NCBI RefSeq assembly: GCF_900110735.1
Contig: NZ_FOET01000014.1
Span: 94,881-158,880, forward strand
Direction of reading: 5' to 3'
DNA: 64,000 bases
Source: Streptomyces radiopugnans
Lineage (GTDB): Bacteria; Actinomycetota; Actinomycetes; Streptomycetales; Streptomycetaceae
Position 1 is the first letter of the stretch; the number at the start of each line of letters is the position of its first letter. Positions 25,069 to 33,251 of this stretch are shown here, in pieces. The notes beneath the pieces are model-generated. The model did no database searches. It was not told the origin of the DNA and saw nothing but the letters and a program-made list of their open reading frames with translations. The position numbers and the translations under genes are program-made.

Positions 25069-25604
25069 CACTCGCCGTCCGTGAGCAGGTAGACGTGGAC
25101 CGCCCCGGCCGCCGCGACGGACGCGAGCAGCCGGGCGAGCTCGGGCGGGGCGCCGTCGAGGGCCCGGGTGAGGGCGTCGGCGGCGGCGCGTTCGGCGTTC
25201 GCGAGGGCGCCCAGCGCGCGCCCGGGGTCGGCGGGCACGCCCGCCCCGGTGCCCCGGGCGGCCTTCGGGGAGGGCGAGCCGCCGGGGCTCCCGGAGGCCC
25301 TCGGGCTCCCGGAACCGCCGGACTCCGTCCCGCCGAAGGCCCTCACATGCCGTGCCACGTCCGCCCGCAGCGGCTCCAGCCGCCCGGCCAGGTCCGGGTG
25401 CGCGGCGAGGGTGCGGTCGTAGCGGGCCAGCAGCGCGGCACTGCCGCGCGCGGCGGCACGGCGCAGCCGCTCGTCCGCAGAGGCGAGCCTGCGCTCGGCG
25501 GCCGTCGGCCTCTCCTGCGAGCATCCGGTCAGCAGCAGCGCGGCGGCGCCCGCCGCACCGGTGGCCAGCAGGCTCCGCCGGCGGGGACGCGGGTCGATCG
25601 GCAC
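25068..25604 (-). CDS. putative lipoprotein, Tat-type signal
   Basis: 178-residue predicted lipoprotein. GTG at 25604 gives PIDPRPRRRSLLATGAAGAA, a twin-arginine-like signal, followed by LLLTGC, a clear lipobox with the lipidated Cys at about residue 28. The rest is Ala-rich helical sequence with a Gly/Ser/Pro linker (GSGSPRASGSPGGSPSP) and no recognised domain. It is translationally coupled to the DUF4439 ferritin-like protein, suggesting a surface-anchored partner. The frame is open further upstream but without coding character; GGGAG precedes the chosen start. Confidence 0.72.
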   Translation of the reverse strand: MPIDPRPRRRSLLATGAAGAAALLLTGCSQERPTAAERRLASADERLRRAAARGSAALLARYDRTLAAHPDLAGRLEPLRADVARHVRAFGGTESGGSGSPRASGSPGGSPSPKAARGTGAGVPADPGRALGALANAERAAADALTRALDGAPPELARLLASVAAAGAVHVYLLTDGE

Positions 25605-25864
25605 GGGCGCTCCCAGGGGAGGTGGTTCGGCGGCGCGGGGGGACGGGCGGCGATCACCGCGGGTGTGAGCGTACCCGTGTTCGCAACGTCCCCCTCGGCG
25701 GGGCACCGCCGTGCCCCGCGCGTGCCCCGTGCGGGGGACGGCCGCCCGGCGCAGCGCCTCCGGCCGTCTGGTCGGCGCAGTCCGCGGCAGACGATAGGCT
25801 TGACCCCCGTAACCCCAGGACTGGACGTTCCCACAACAGCACACGCGGCCGAGGAGTCACCCGG

Positions 25865-26416
25865 ATGAGCACCACCCAGAGCGAGAGGCTGCGAGGACTG
25901 CTGGAGCCGCTCGTCACCGCCAGGGGGCTGGATCTCGAGGAGATCGCAGTGACCCCGGCCGGAAGAAGGCGGGTGCTGCGCGTCGTGGTGGACTCCGACG
26001 AGGGCGTGCGGCTCGACACCTGCGCGGAGCTGAGCCGCGAGGCGTCCCAGGCGCTGGACGAGACCGACGTGATGGGCGGCGCCCCGTACGTCCTGGAGGT
26101 CACCTCACCCGGCACCGACCGCCCGCTGACCGAGCCGCGGCACTACCGCCGCGCCGTCGGCAGGCTGATCAGGGCGCAGCTGGCGGAGGAGGCGGGCGGC
26201 AGCGAACTGGTCGCCCGCGTCGGCGCCGCGGACGAGGACGGCGTGGACGTGGAGGTGCCCGGCGTCAAGGGACGCAGGGCCACCGCCCGCCGGCTCGCCT
26301 ACACCGAGATCGCCAGGGCCCGGGTGGAGATCGAGTTCAACCGCAAGGCCGCCGAGAAGGCCGAGAAGGCGCGTCAGGCTGCGGCCTCTGACGAAGAGAG
26401 CCAGGAGGAGGCGTAG
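25865..26416 (+). CDS. rimP: ribosome maturation factor RimP
   Basis: Late 30S-subunit assembly factor, 183 residues. N-terminal domain: LEPLVTARGLDLEEIAVTPAGRR, VVVDSDEGVRLDTCAELSRE and VLEVTSPGTDRPLTEPRHYR. The SH3-like C-terminal domain ends in a Lys/Glu-rich tail. First gene of the rimP-nusA-ylxR-infB cluster. A TAGGCT -10 candidate lies at 25795. The frame is open upstream into noncoding sequence; ATG 25865 matches the family start. Confidence 0.95.
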   Translation: MSTTQSERLRGLLEPLVTARGLDLEEIAVTPAGRRRVLRVVVDSDEGVRLDTCAELSREASQALDETDVMGGAPYVLEVTSPGTDRPLTEPRHYRRAVGRLIRAQLAEEAGGSELVARVGAADEDGVDVEVPGVKGRRATARRLAYTEIARARVEIEFNRKAAEKAEKARQAAASDEESQEEA

Positions 26417-26418
26417 CC

Positions 26419-27444
26419 GTGGACATCGACATGAGTGCCCTGCGGGGTCTGGTGAGGGAGAAGGAGATCTCCTTCGACCTGTTGGTCGAGGCGATCGAGG
26501 CGGCTCTCCTCATCGCGTACCACCGCACCGAGGGAAGCCGCCGCCAGGCCCGTGTGGAGCTGGACCGCTCCACCGGCCATGTGACGGTGTGGGCCAAGGA
26601 GGATCCGGCCGACCTGCCCGAGGGCGCCGAGCCGCGCGAGTTCGACGACACCCCCTCCGGGTTCGGCCGGATCGCCGCGACCACCGCCAAGCAGGTCATC
26701 CTGCAGCGCCTGCGGGACGCCGAGGAGGAGATCACCCTCGGCGAGTACGCCGGACGCGAGGGCGACATCGTCGCGGGAGTCGTCCAGCAGGGGAAGGATC
26801 CGCGCAGCGTCCTTGTTGACATCGGCAGGCTCGAGGCGATCCTGCCCCCGCAGGAGCAGGTGCCCGGCGAGGACTACTCGCACGGCACCCGGCTGCGCAC
26901 CTATGTCGTGCGGGTCGCCAAGGGAGTGCGCGGCCCGTCGGTGACGCTCTCGCGCACCCACCCCAATCTGGTGAAGAAGCTCTTCGCCCTGGAGGTGCCC
27001 GAGATCGCGGACGGCTCGGTGGAGATCGCGGCCATCGCCCGCGAGGCCGGGCACCGTACCAAGATCGCGGTACGGTCCACCCGTCCGGGCCTGAACGCCA
27101 AGGGAGCGTGCATCGGCCCGATGGGCGGCCGGGTGCGCAACGTGATGGCCGAGCTGCAGGGCGAGAAGATCGACATCGTGGACTGGTCGGACGACCCGGC
27201 CGAGATGGTGGCCAACGCGCTCTCACCCGCCCGGGTGAGCAGGGTGGACGTCGTGGACGCCGCTGCCCGGTCGGCCAGGGTCACGGTGCCCGACTACCAG
27301 CTCTCGCTGGCGATCGGCAAGGAAGGGCAGAACGCCCGGCTCGCCGCCCGGCTCACCGGCTGGCGGATCGACATCCGCCCGGACACCGAGCAGGGCGGGG
27401 AGCGCGGTGGGGAACGCCGTGAGAGCGGCGCGGAGAGGGGCTGA
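26419..27444 (+). CDS. nusA: transcription termination/antitermination factor NusA
   Basis: RNA polymerase-associated factor, 341 residues. N-terminal domain (about 1-125) begins MDIDMSALRGLVREKEISFD. The S1 domain covers about 130-200 (GDIVAGVVQQGKDPRSVLVDIG) and two KH domains cover about 200-330 (IGPMGGRVRNVMAELQGEKIDIVDW and LAIGKEGQNARLAARLTGW). It lacks the C-terminal acidic repeats of E. coli NusA, as is normal in actinobacteria. The GTG start lies two bases after the rimP stop, with AGGAGG before it. Confidence 0.96.
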   Translation: MDIDMSALRGLVREKEISFDLLVEAIEAALLIAYHRTEGSRRQARVELDRSTGHVTVWAKEDPADLPEGAEPREFDDTPSGFGRIAATTAKQVILQRLRDAEEEITLGEYAGREGDIVAGVVQQGKDPRSVLVDIGRLEAILPPQEQVPGEDYSHGTRLRTYVVRVAKGVRGPSVTLSRTHPNLVKKLFALEVPEIADGSVEIAAIAREAGHRTKIAVRSTRPGLNAKGACIGPMGGRVRNVMAELQGEKIDIVDWSDDPAEMVANALSPARVSRVDVVDAAARSARVTVPDYQLSLAIGKEGQNARLAARLTGWRIDIRPDTEQGGERGGERRESGAERG

Positions 27445-27518
27445 GAGGCCTGTCACCGTCCGTACCCCCACGGCGACCCCGCCAACGGCGCAATCCGCGC
27501 GGGGAGGTAGACTGAAGA

Positions 27519-27797
27519 GTGTCTGACCGGACGCGCGCCCGCGCATGCCCTGAACGCACCTGTGTGGGTTGTCGGGAGCGGTCGGGCAAGGGCGATCTGC
27601 TGCGTGTGGTGGTGGTCGGGAACAGATGCGTTCCCGACCAGCGCGGTACGCTGCCCGGCCGGGGCGCTTATCTGCACCCCGCACCGACCTGTGTCGACCT
27701 GGCGGTCCGCCGCCGGGCGTTCCAGCGGGCCTTCCGGGCCGGCGGACCGCTCGATACCGCGGAGCTGCTGCAGGCAGTACCGCGGGCAACACCGTAA
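27519..27797 (+). CDS. ylxR: YlxR-family RNA-binding protein (RnpM-like)
   Basis: 92-residue small protein of the YlxR fold. The conserved opening ERTCVGCRERSGKGDLLRVV and GRGAYLHPAPTCVDLAVRRRAF match the family, which is always found between nusA and infB. The Bacillus homologue binds RNase P RNA. GTG at 27519 starts just six bases after a TAGACT box, so it may also be transcribed without a leader; read-through from nusA is the other route. Confidence 0.9.
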   Translation: MSDRTRARACPERTCVGCRERSGKGDLLRVVVVGNRCVPDQRGTLPGRGAYLHPAPTCVDLAVRRRAFQRAFRAGGPLDTAELLQAVPRATP

Positions 27798-27879
27798 GAC
27801 AGCAAGCACGCACGACGGCCCGTACGGCACCCCGCCGTACGGGAGAGGTACCTCGCGAGTTGGAAGTAGGTCGAGATTG

Positions 27880-27912
27880 CGATGAGCACTCGATGAGTAC
27901 GCGATGAGTACG
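27880..27912 (+). repeat. three 11-bp tandem repeats forming overlapping mini-ORFs in the infB leader
   Basis: CGATGAGCACT, CGATGAGTACG and CGATGAGTACG run head to tail (27880, 27891, 27902). Each contains an ATG whose short frame ends in the TGA overlapping the next ATG: MSTR (27882-27896), MSTR (27893-27907), then MSTPMQ ending at TAG 27924. infB starts 44 bases later. This could be a translational regulatory leader or mere repeat expansion. Confidence 0.55.
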
Positions 27913-27928
27913 CCCATGCAGTAGCGAA

Positions 27929-27955
27929 GGTCCGGCGGAAGAATCCCCCCGGACC
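27929..27955 (+). promoter_or_regulatory. hairpin upstream of the infB ribosome-binding site
   Basis: GGTCCGG (27929-27935) pairs with CCGGACC (27949-27955), ending just before AAGGAG, the infB Shine-Dalgarno. It may shape ribosome access to infB or insulate the leader. Confidence 0.45.
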
Positions 27956-27967
27956 GTAAGGAGCGAA

Positions 27968-30900
27968 GTGGCTAAGGTCCGGGTATACGAGCTCGCCAAG
28001 GAGCTTGGAGTCGAGAGCAAGGTCGTCATGGCCAAGCTCCAGGAACTCGGTGAATTCGTCCGTTCGGCGTCCTCGACGATCGAGGCGCCGGTGGTACGCA
28101 AGCTGACCGACGCGTTCGACGCGGGCAACGGCGCCGGAGGCGCCAAGAAGTCCGCCGCGAAGCCCGCCGCCCCCCGCAAGGCGGCCCCCAAGCCGGGCAC
28201 CCCGAAGCCGGGTGCCTCCGCACCCCGCCCGGGTGCCCCCAAGCCCGGTGCGCCCAAGCCCCCGGCCCCCGCGGCCGAGGCGCCCAGGAGCGCGCCCCAG
28301 AAGAACGTCCCGGGTCCGGGTCCGGCGCCCGCCAAGAGCGGCCCGACCCCGCCCACCCCCGGGCCGCGTCCCGCCCCGGCCAAGCCGGGCCCGGCGCAGC
28401 CCCCCGCCCCGGCCAAGCCCGAGTTCACCGCGCCGCCGTCCGGCCAGGGCGCGCCGCGTCCGGGTGCCCCCAAGCCCGGTGGCCGTCCCGCCCCGACGGG
28501 CCAGGACCGCCGTGGTCCGGGCGGCCCCAAGCCGGGCGGTCCCAAGCCAGGCGCCCGTCCGGCCGGCCCGCGTCCGGGCAACAACCCCTTCACCTCCGGC
28601 GGCTCCACCGGCATGGCGCGCCCGCAGGCGCCCCGTCCGGGCGGCGCCCCGCGTCCCGGCGGCCCCGGTGCCCCGGGCGGTCCGCGTCCCGGAGCCGGCC
28701 AGGGCGGTCCCCGTCCGCAGGCTCCCGGCGGCGGCCGTCCCAGCCCCGGCAACATGCCGCGCCCGCAGGGCGGCCAGGGCGGCGCCGCGGGTCCGCGTCC
28801 GGGCGGCAACCGTCCGAACCCGGGCATGATGCCGCAGCGTCCGGCCGCGGGTCCGCGTCCGGGCCCCGGCGGCCGTGGTCCCGGCGGCGGCGCGGGCCGT
28901 CCCGGCGGTGGCGGCGGCGGCCGTCCCGGCTTCGCCGGCCGTCCCGGCGGCGGCGGCGGTCGTCCCGGTGGCGGCGGCGGTTTCGCCGGCCGTCCCGGTG
29001 GCGGCGGCGGTGGCGGCGGCTTCGGCGGCCGTCCCGGTTTCGGCGGCCGTCCCGGCGGTCCCGGTGGCCGCGGTGGCACGCAGGGCGCCTTCGGCCGTCC
29101 CGGCGGTCCGGCGCGCCGCGGCCGCAAGTCGAAGCGGCAGAGGCGCCAGGAGTACGAGGCCATGCAGGCCCCGTCCATCGGCGGCGTGATGCTGCCGCGC
29201 GGCAAGGGCGAGACCGTCCGGCTGTCGCGCGGTGCGTCGCTCACCGACTTCGCGGAGAAGATCAACGCCAACCCGGCGTCGCTGGTCCAGGTGATGTTCA
29301 ACCTGGGCGAGATGGTCACCGCGACCCAGTCGGTCTCCGACGAAACGCTGCAGCTCCTCGGCGAGGAGATGAACTACGTCGTCCAGATCGTCAGCCCGGA
29401 GGAGGAGGACCGCGAGCTGCTCGAGTCCTTCGACATCGAGTTCGGCGAGGACGAGGGCGGCGAGGAGGCACTCGTCTCGCGTCCGCCGGTGGTGACCGTC
29501 ATGGGTCACGTCGACCACGGTAAGACGCGCCTGCTGGACGCGATCCGCAAGACCAACGTCATCGAGGGCGAGGCCGGCGGCATCACCCAGCACATCGGTG
29601 CCTACCAGGTCGCGACCGAGGTCAACGACGAAGAGCGCAAGATCACCTTCATCGACACCCCGGGTCACGAGGCGTTCACCGCCATGCGTGCCCGCGGTGC
29701 GAAGTCGACCGACATCGCGATCCTGGTGGTGGCGGCCAACGACGGTGTGATGCCCCAGACGGTCGAGGCCCTCAACCACGCCAAGGCGGCCGACGTGCCG
29801 ATCGTGGTGGCGGTCAACAAGATCGACGTCGAGGGCGCGGACCCGACCAAGGTGCGCGGCCAGCTCACCGAGTACGGGCTCGTGGCCGAGGAGTACGGCG
29901 GCGACACCATGTTCGTCGACATCTCCGCCAAGCAGGGTCTGAACATCGACCAGCTGCTGGAGGCCGTGGTCCTGACCGCGGACGCCTCGCTCGACCTGCG
30001 GGCCAACCCGGAGCAGGACGCGCAGGGCATCGCGATCGAGGCCCACCTCGACCGCGGCCGCGGCGCGGTTGCCACGGTGCTGGTCCAGCGCGGCACCCTG
30101 CGGGTCGGCGACACGGTCGTGGTCGGCGACGCGTACGGCCGCGTCCGGGCGATGCTCGACGACAAGGGCAACAACGTCGAGGAGGCCGGTCCGGCCACCC
30201 CGGTCCTGGTGCTGGGCCTGACCAGCGTCCCCGGGGCGGGCGACAACTTCCTGGTGGTCGACGAGGACCGCACGGCCCGGCAGATCGCCGAGAAGCGCGC
30301 CGCCCGCGAGCGCAACGCCGCCTTCGCCAAGCGCACCCGCAGGGTCTCCCTGGAGGACCTGGACAAGGTGCTCAAGGCCGGCGAGGTGCAGCAGCTCAAC
30401 CTCATCATCAAGGGCGACGCGTCCGGTTCGGTCGAGGCCCTGGAGTCCTCGCTGCTCCAGCTCGACGTCGGCGAGGAGGTCGACCTGCGCGTCCTGCACC
30501 GCGGCGTGGGTGCGGTCACCGAGACCGACATCGACCTGGCGACCGGCTCCGACGCCATCGTCATCGGCTTCAACGTGCGCGCCGAGGGGCGTGCCACGCA
30601 GATGGCCGAGCGCGAGGGCGTGGACGTCCGCTACTACTCGGTCATCTACCAGGTGATCGAGGAGATCGAGGCGGCCCTCAAGGGCATGCTCAAGCCGGAG
30701 TACGAGGAGGTCGAGCTCGGCACGGCGGAGATCCGCGAGGTCTTCCGCTCCTCCAAGCTCGGCAACATCGCGGGTGTCATCATCCGCTCCGGCGAGGTCA
30801 GGCGGAACACCAAGGCCCGTCTCATCCGCGACGGCAAGGTCGTGGCGGAGAACCTCAACATCGAGGGTCTGCGCCGCTTCAAGGACGACGTCACCGAGAT

Positions 30901-31003
30901 CCGCGAAGGCTTCGAGGGCGGTATCAACCTCGGGAACTTCAACGACATCAAGGTCGACGACGTCATCGCGACGTACGAGATGCGGGAGAAGCCCCGCGCC
31001 TGA
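27968..31003 (+). CDS. infB: translation initiation factor IF-2
   Basis: GTPase that delivers initiator tRNA to the 30S subunit, 1011 residues. The short N-terminal IF2 domain (1 to about 55, KVRVYELAKELGVESKVVMAKL) is followed by a very long Pro-Gly-Ala-Arg-rich linker (about 60-390). The linker shifts from PGAPKPG-type to GGGGRPGG-type repeats. Then come a second IF2_N domain (about 430-480) and the G domain with GHVDHGKT near 512, DTPGHEAF and NKIDV. Domains II-IV follow. GTG 27968 follows AAGGAG. The linker length is at the high end but normal for Streptomyces. Confidence 0.97.
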   Translation: MAKVRVYELAKELGVESKVVMAKLQELGEFVRSASSTIEAPVVRKLTDAFDAGNGAGGAKKSAAKPAAPRKAAPKPGTPKPGASAPRPGAPKPGAPKPPAPAAEAPRSAPQKNVPGPGPAPAKSGPTPPTPGPRPAPAKPGPAQPPAPAKPEFTAPPSGQGAPRPGAPKPGGRPAPTGQDRRGPGGPKPGGPKPGARPAGPRPGNNPFTSGGSTGMARPQAPRPGGAPRPGGPGAPGGPRPGAGQGGPRPQAPGGGRPSPGNMPRPQGGQGGAAGPRPGGNRPNPGMMPQRPAAGPRPGPGGRGPGGGAGRPGGGGGGRPGFAGRPGGGGGRPGGGGGFAGRPGGGGGGGGFGGRPGFGGRPGGPGGRGGTQGAFGRPGGPARRGRKSKRQRRQEYEAMQAPSIGGVMLPRGKGETVRLSRGASLTDFAEKINANPASLVQVMFNLGEMVTATQSVSDETLQLLGEEMNYVVQIVSPEEEDRELLESFDIEFGEDEGGEEALVSRPPVVTVMGHVDHGKTRLLDAIRKTNVIEGEAGGITQHIGAYQVATEVNDEERKITFIDTPGHEAFTAMRARGAKSTDIAILVVAANDGVMPQTVEALNHAKAADVPIVVAVNKIDVEGADPTKVRGQLTEYGLVAEEYGGDTMFVDISAKQGLNIDQLLEAVVLTADASLDLRANPEQDAQGIAIEAHLDRGRGAVATVLVQRGTLRVGDTVVVGDAYGRVRAMLDDKGNNVEEAGPATPVLVLGLTSVPGAGDNFLVVDEDRTARQIAEKRAARERNAAFAKRTRRVSLEDLDKVLKAGEVQQLNLIIKGDASGSVEALESSLLQLDVGEEVDLRVLHRGVGAVTETDIDLATGSDAIVIGFNVRAEGRATQMAEREGVDVRYYSVIYQVIEEIEAALKGMLKPEYEEVELGTAEIREVFRSSKLGNIAGVIIRSGEVRRNTKARLIRDGKVVAENLNIEGLRRFKDDVTEIREGFEGGINLGNFNDIKVDDVIATYEMREKPRA

Positions 31004-31036
31004 CCCCCGCCGGTGATGCCACCGGTGAACGGCCAC

Positions 31037-31064
31037 GGAGCCTCCCGCCCCGGCGGGAGGCTCC
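31037..31064 (+). terminator. terminator after infB
   Basis: GGAGCCTCCCGCC and its exact complement with a 2-base centre, 33 bases past the infB stop, followed by a short AT-rich stretch (TTATAT). Confidence 0.75.
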
Positions 31065-31181
31065 CGGCCGTTATATGCGTCGATCACCGGGAACCGTTGC
31101 GTGTACGGTTTCCCGTGTCCTGCCGGGCGTCGGCAGGGCTCCGCCCCACGAGGCCTCACGGGTCGGCTGGACCCGCATCCC

Positions 31182-31475
31182 ATGTACGTAGGCACACTCT
31201 CGTTCGACCTGCTCCTCGGCGACGTGCGGTCGCTGAAGGAGAAGAGGTCGGTCGTCCGCCCGATCATCGCGGAGCTGCAGCGCAAGTACACGGTGAGCGT
31301 CGCGGAGGTCGGGGAGCAGAACATCCACCGCAGGGCCGTGATCGGCCTCGCGATGGTCTCCGGGGACGCCGGGCACGTCTCGGACGTGCTCGACCGGTGC
31401 GAGCGGCTGGTGGCCGCCCGGCCGGAGGTGGAGCTGCTGTCGGTGCGGCGGCGGTTCCACGGGGACGAGGACTGA
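31182..31475 (+). CDS. DUF503 family protein (YlxP-like)
   Basis: 97-residue protein of the DUF503/YlxP family. The family core is seen as YVGTLSFDLLLGDVRSLKEKRSVVRPIIAELQ and VSVAEVGEQNIHRRAVIGLAMVSGD. It sits between infB and rbfA, its conserved place in Gram-positive bacteria. A role in ribosome function is inferred only from this linkage. The frame is open upstream; the start at 31182 matches the family's N-terminal MYVG. Confidence 0.88.
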   Translation: MYVGTLSFDLLLGDVRSLKEKRSVVRPIIAELQRKYTVSVAEVGEQNIHRRAVIGLAMVSGDAGHVSDVLDRCERLVAARPEVELLSVRRRFHGDED

Positions 31476-31541
31476 GCGCGTCCGGTGCGCGGCCCCGCCC
31501 GGACCCGAACCGAACGATCCGAAACAGAAGGAAGCAGACAC

Positions 31542-32039
31542 ATGACCGACACCGCGCGGGCACGCAAACTGGCCGACCGCATCCGGGTCGTGGTCGCGGA
31601 GACCCTCCAGCGGCGGATCAAGGACCCGCGGCTCGGCTATGTGACGATCACCGACACCCGGGTCACCGGCGACCTGCGGGAGGCGACCGTCTTCTACACG
31701 GTCTACGGCGACGACGAGGAGCGGGCGGCCTCCGCCGCGGCGCTGGAGAGCGCCAAGGGCGTACTGCGCTCGGAGGTCGGGCGGCAGACCGGCGTGCGCT
31801 TCACGCCGTCGCTGACGTTCGTCCCGGACGCGCTCCCGGAGAACGCCCGGACCATCGACGACCTGCTGGCCAGGGCCAGGGCGTCGGACGCCCAGGTGCG
31901 CCAGGCGTCCTCGGGCGCCACGTACGCGGGCGAGCCCGACCCCTACCGCAAGCCCGCGCGCGAGGAGGACGAGGAGGAGGCGGGCGGCGCCGAGGGCACG
32001 GGGGAAGCCGGGGGCGGCACGGACGGCGAGGACGCCTGA
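31542..32039 (+). CDS. rbfA: 30S ribosome-binding factor A
   Basis: KH-fold 16S maturation factor of 165 residues. The domain spans about 5-115 (RKLADRIRVVVAETLQRRIKDPRLGYVTITDTRVTGDLREA cut here, FTPSLTFVPD, TIDDLLARAR). A Glu/Gly-rich acidic tail of about 45 residues is typical of actinobacterial RbfA. ATG at 31542 is preceded by AGAAGGAAG. It is three bases from truB and certainly co-transcribed. Confidence 0.95.
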   Translation: MTDTARARKLADRIRVVVAETLQRRIKDPRLGYVTITDTRVTGDLREATVFYTVYGDDEERAASAAALESAKGVLRSEVGRQTGVRFTPSLTFVPDALPENARTIDDLLARARASDAQVRQASSGATYAGEPDPYRKPAREEDEEEAGGAEGTGEAGGGTDGEDA

Positions 32040-32042
32040 CCC

Positions 32043-32948
32043 GTGGCACGCAAAGGAACCCAGGAGCCCGGCGGGCTGGTCGTCGTCGACAAGCCCGCCG
32101 GCTTCACCTCCCACGACGTGGTCGCCAAGATGCGCGGCATCGCCCGCACCCGCCGGGTCGGGCACGCCGGCACGCTGGACCCGATGGCCACCGGCGTCCT
32201 CGTCCTGGGCATCGAGAAGGCGACCCGGCTGCTGGGGCACCTGGCGCTGACGGAGAAGGAGTACGTCGGCACCATCCGCCTCGGCCAGAACACCGTCACC
32301 GACGACGCGGAGGGCGAGATCACCTCCTCCACGCCGGCGGACGGCATCGCCCGCGAGGCGATCGACGACGGCGTCGCCAAGCTGACCGGCGACATCCTCC
32401 AGGTCCCCTCCAAGGTCAGCGCGATCAAGATCGACGGCAGGCGGTCCTACGCCCGGGTGCGCGAGGGCGAGGAGGTGGAGCTGGCCGCCCGGCCGGTCAC
32501 CGTCTCCTCCTTCACCGTGCACGACGTCCGCGCCGAGAGCGCCGAGGACGGCACCCCCGTACTGGACCTGCTGGTCTCCGTCGTCTGCTCCTCCGGCACC
32601 TACATCCGGGCGCTCGCCCGCGACCTGGGCGCAGGTCTGGGGGTCGGCGGCCACCTCACGGCGCTGCGCCGCACCCGGGTCGGCCCGTACGGCCTGGACG
32701 CGGCACGCACCCTGGAGCAGCACCAGGAGTCGCTGACCGTCGTTCCCGTCGGCGAGGCGGCCGCGGTCGCCTTCCCGCGCTGGGACGTGGACGAGCGGCA
32801 GGCGAGGCTGCTGGCGAACGGCGTGCGGATCGCCATGCCGCCGTCCGGCCGGCCCGGACCGGTCGCGGTCTTCGGGCCGGGGGACCGCTTCCTCGCACTG
32901 GTCGAGGAGCAGGGGGGCAGGGCCAGGAGCCTGGCCGTCTTCGCCTGA
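32043..32948 (+). CDS. truB: tRNA pseudouridine(55) synthase
   Basis: Makes pseudouridine 55 in the T-loop of tRNAs; 301 residues. The start is GTG at 32043. Catalytic D46 lies in HAGTLDPMATG; KPAGFTSHDVV, YVGTIRLGQNTVTDDAEG and CSSGTYIRALARDLG are the other family motifs. A short C-terminal PUA-like part follows (ANGVRIAMPPSGRPGPVAVFG). It follows rbfA by three bases. A hairpin terminator lies about 60 bases downstream. Confidence 0.96.
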   Translation: MARKGTQEPGGLVVVDKPAGFTSHDVVAKMRGIARTRRVGHAGTLDPMATGVLVLGIEKATRLLGHLALTEKEYVGTIRLGQNTVTDDAEGEITSSTPADGIAREAIDDGVAKLTGDILQVPSKVSAIKIDGRRSYARVREGEEVELAARPVTVSSFTVHDVRAESAEDGTPVLDLLVSVVCSSGTYIRALARDLGAGLGVGGHLTALRRTRVGPYGLDAARTLEQHQESLTVVPVGEAAAVAFPRWDVDERQARLLANGVRIAMPPSGRPGPVAVFGPGDRFLALVEEQGGRARSLAVFA

Positions 32949-33006
32949 CCGGCGCCCGGCGGGAACCGGCGGTGCCCGACCGGACCCGGCGGTGGCGGTG
33001 ACGCAC

Positions 33007-33044
33007 CGTGGGCGCGGGCACCGGGTGCGGCGCCCGCGCCCACG
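33007..33044 (+). terminator. terminator after truB
   Basis: CGTGGGCGCGGGC pairs perfectly with its 13-base complement across a 12-base loop. It separates truB from ribF; the rest of the 303-bp gap shows nothing definite. Confidence 0.75.
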
Positions 33045-33251
33045 ATCCCCCTCCTGTGCGCATACGGTTTCCTGTCCACACAGGGGCCCGGACGCACCCC
33101 GCCGGACGGGCGCACGGAGTGAACCACGGCGCGCACCGGGGCGCTTTCCGGCGGGAGCCGTCCGGCGCGGGTCCCCGTGCGAACGCGACGGGGGGTCATG
33201 GCACCCTTGGACCCGGCACCATCCACTGGCATTCGGCGAGGAGCGGGCACT

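Noticed and set aside
27668..31621. Very long antisense frames across infB and ylxR
   Set aside because: Low-complexity translation with no domain, complementary to the Gly/Pro-rich IF-2 linker; a GC-bias artefact.
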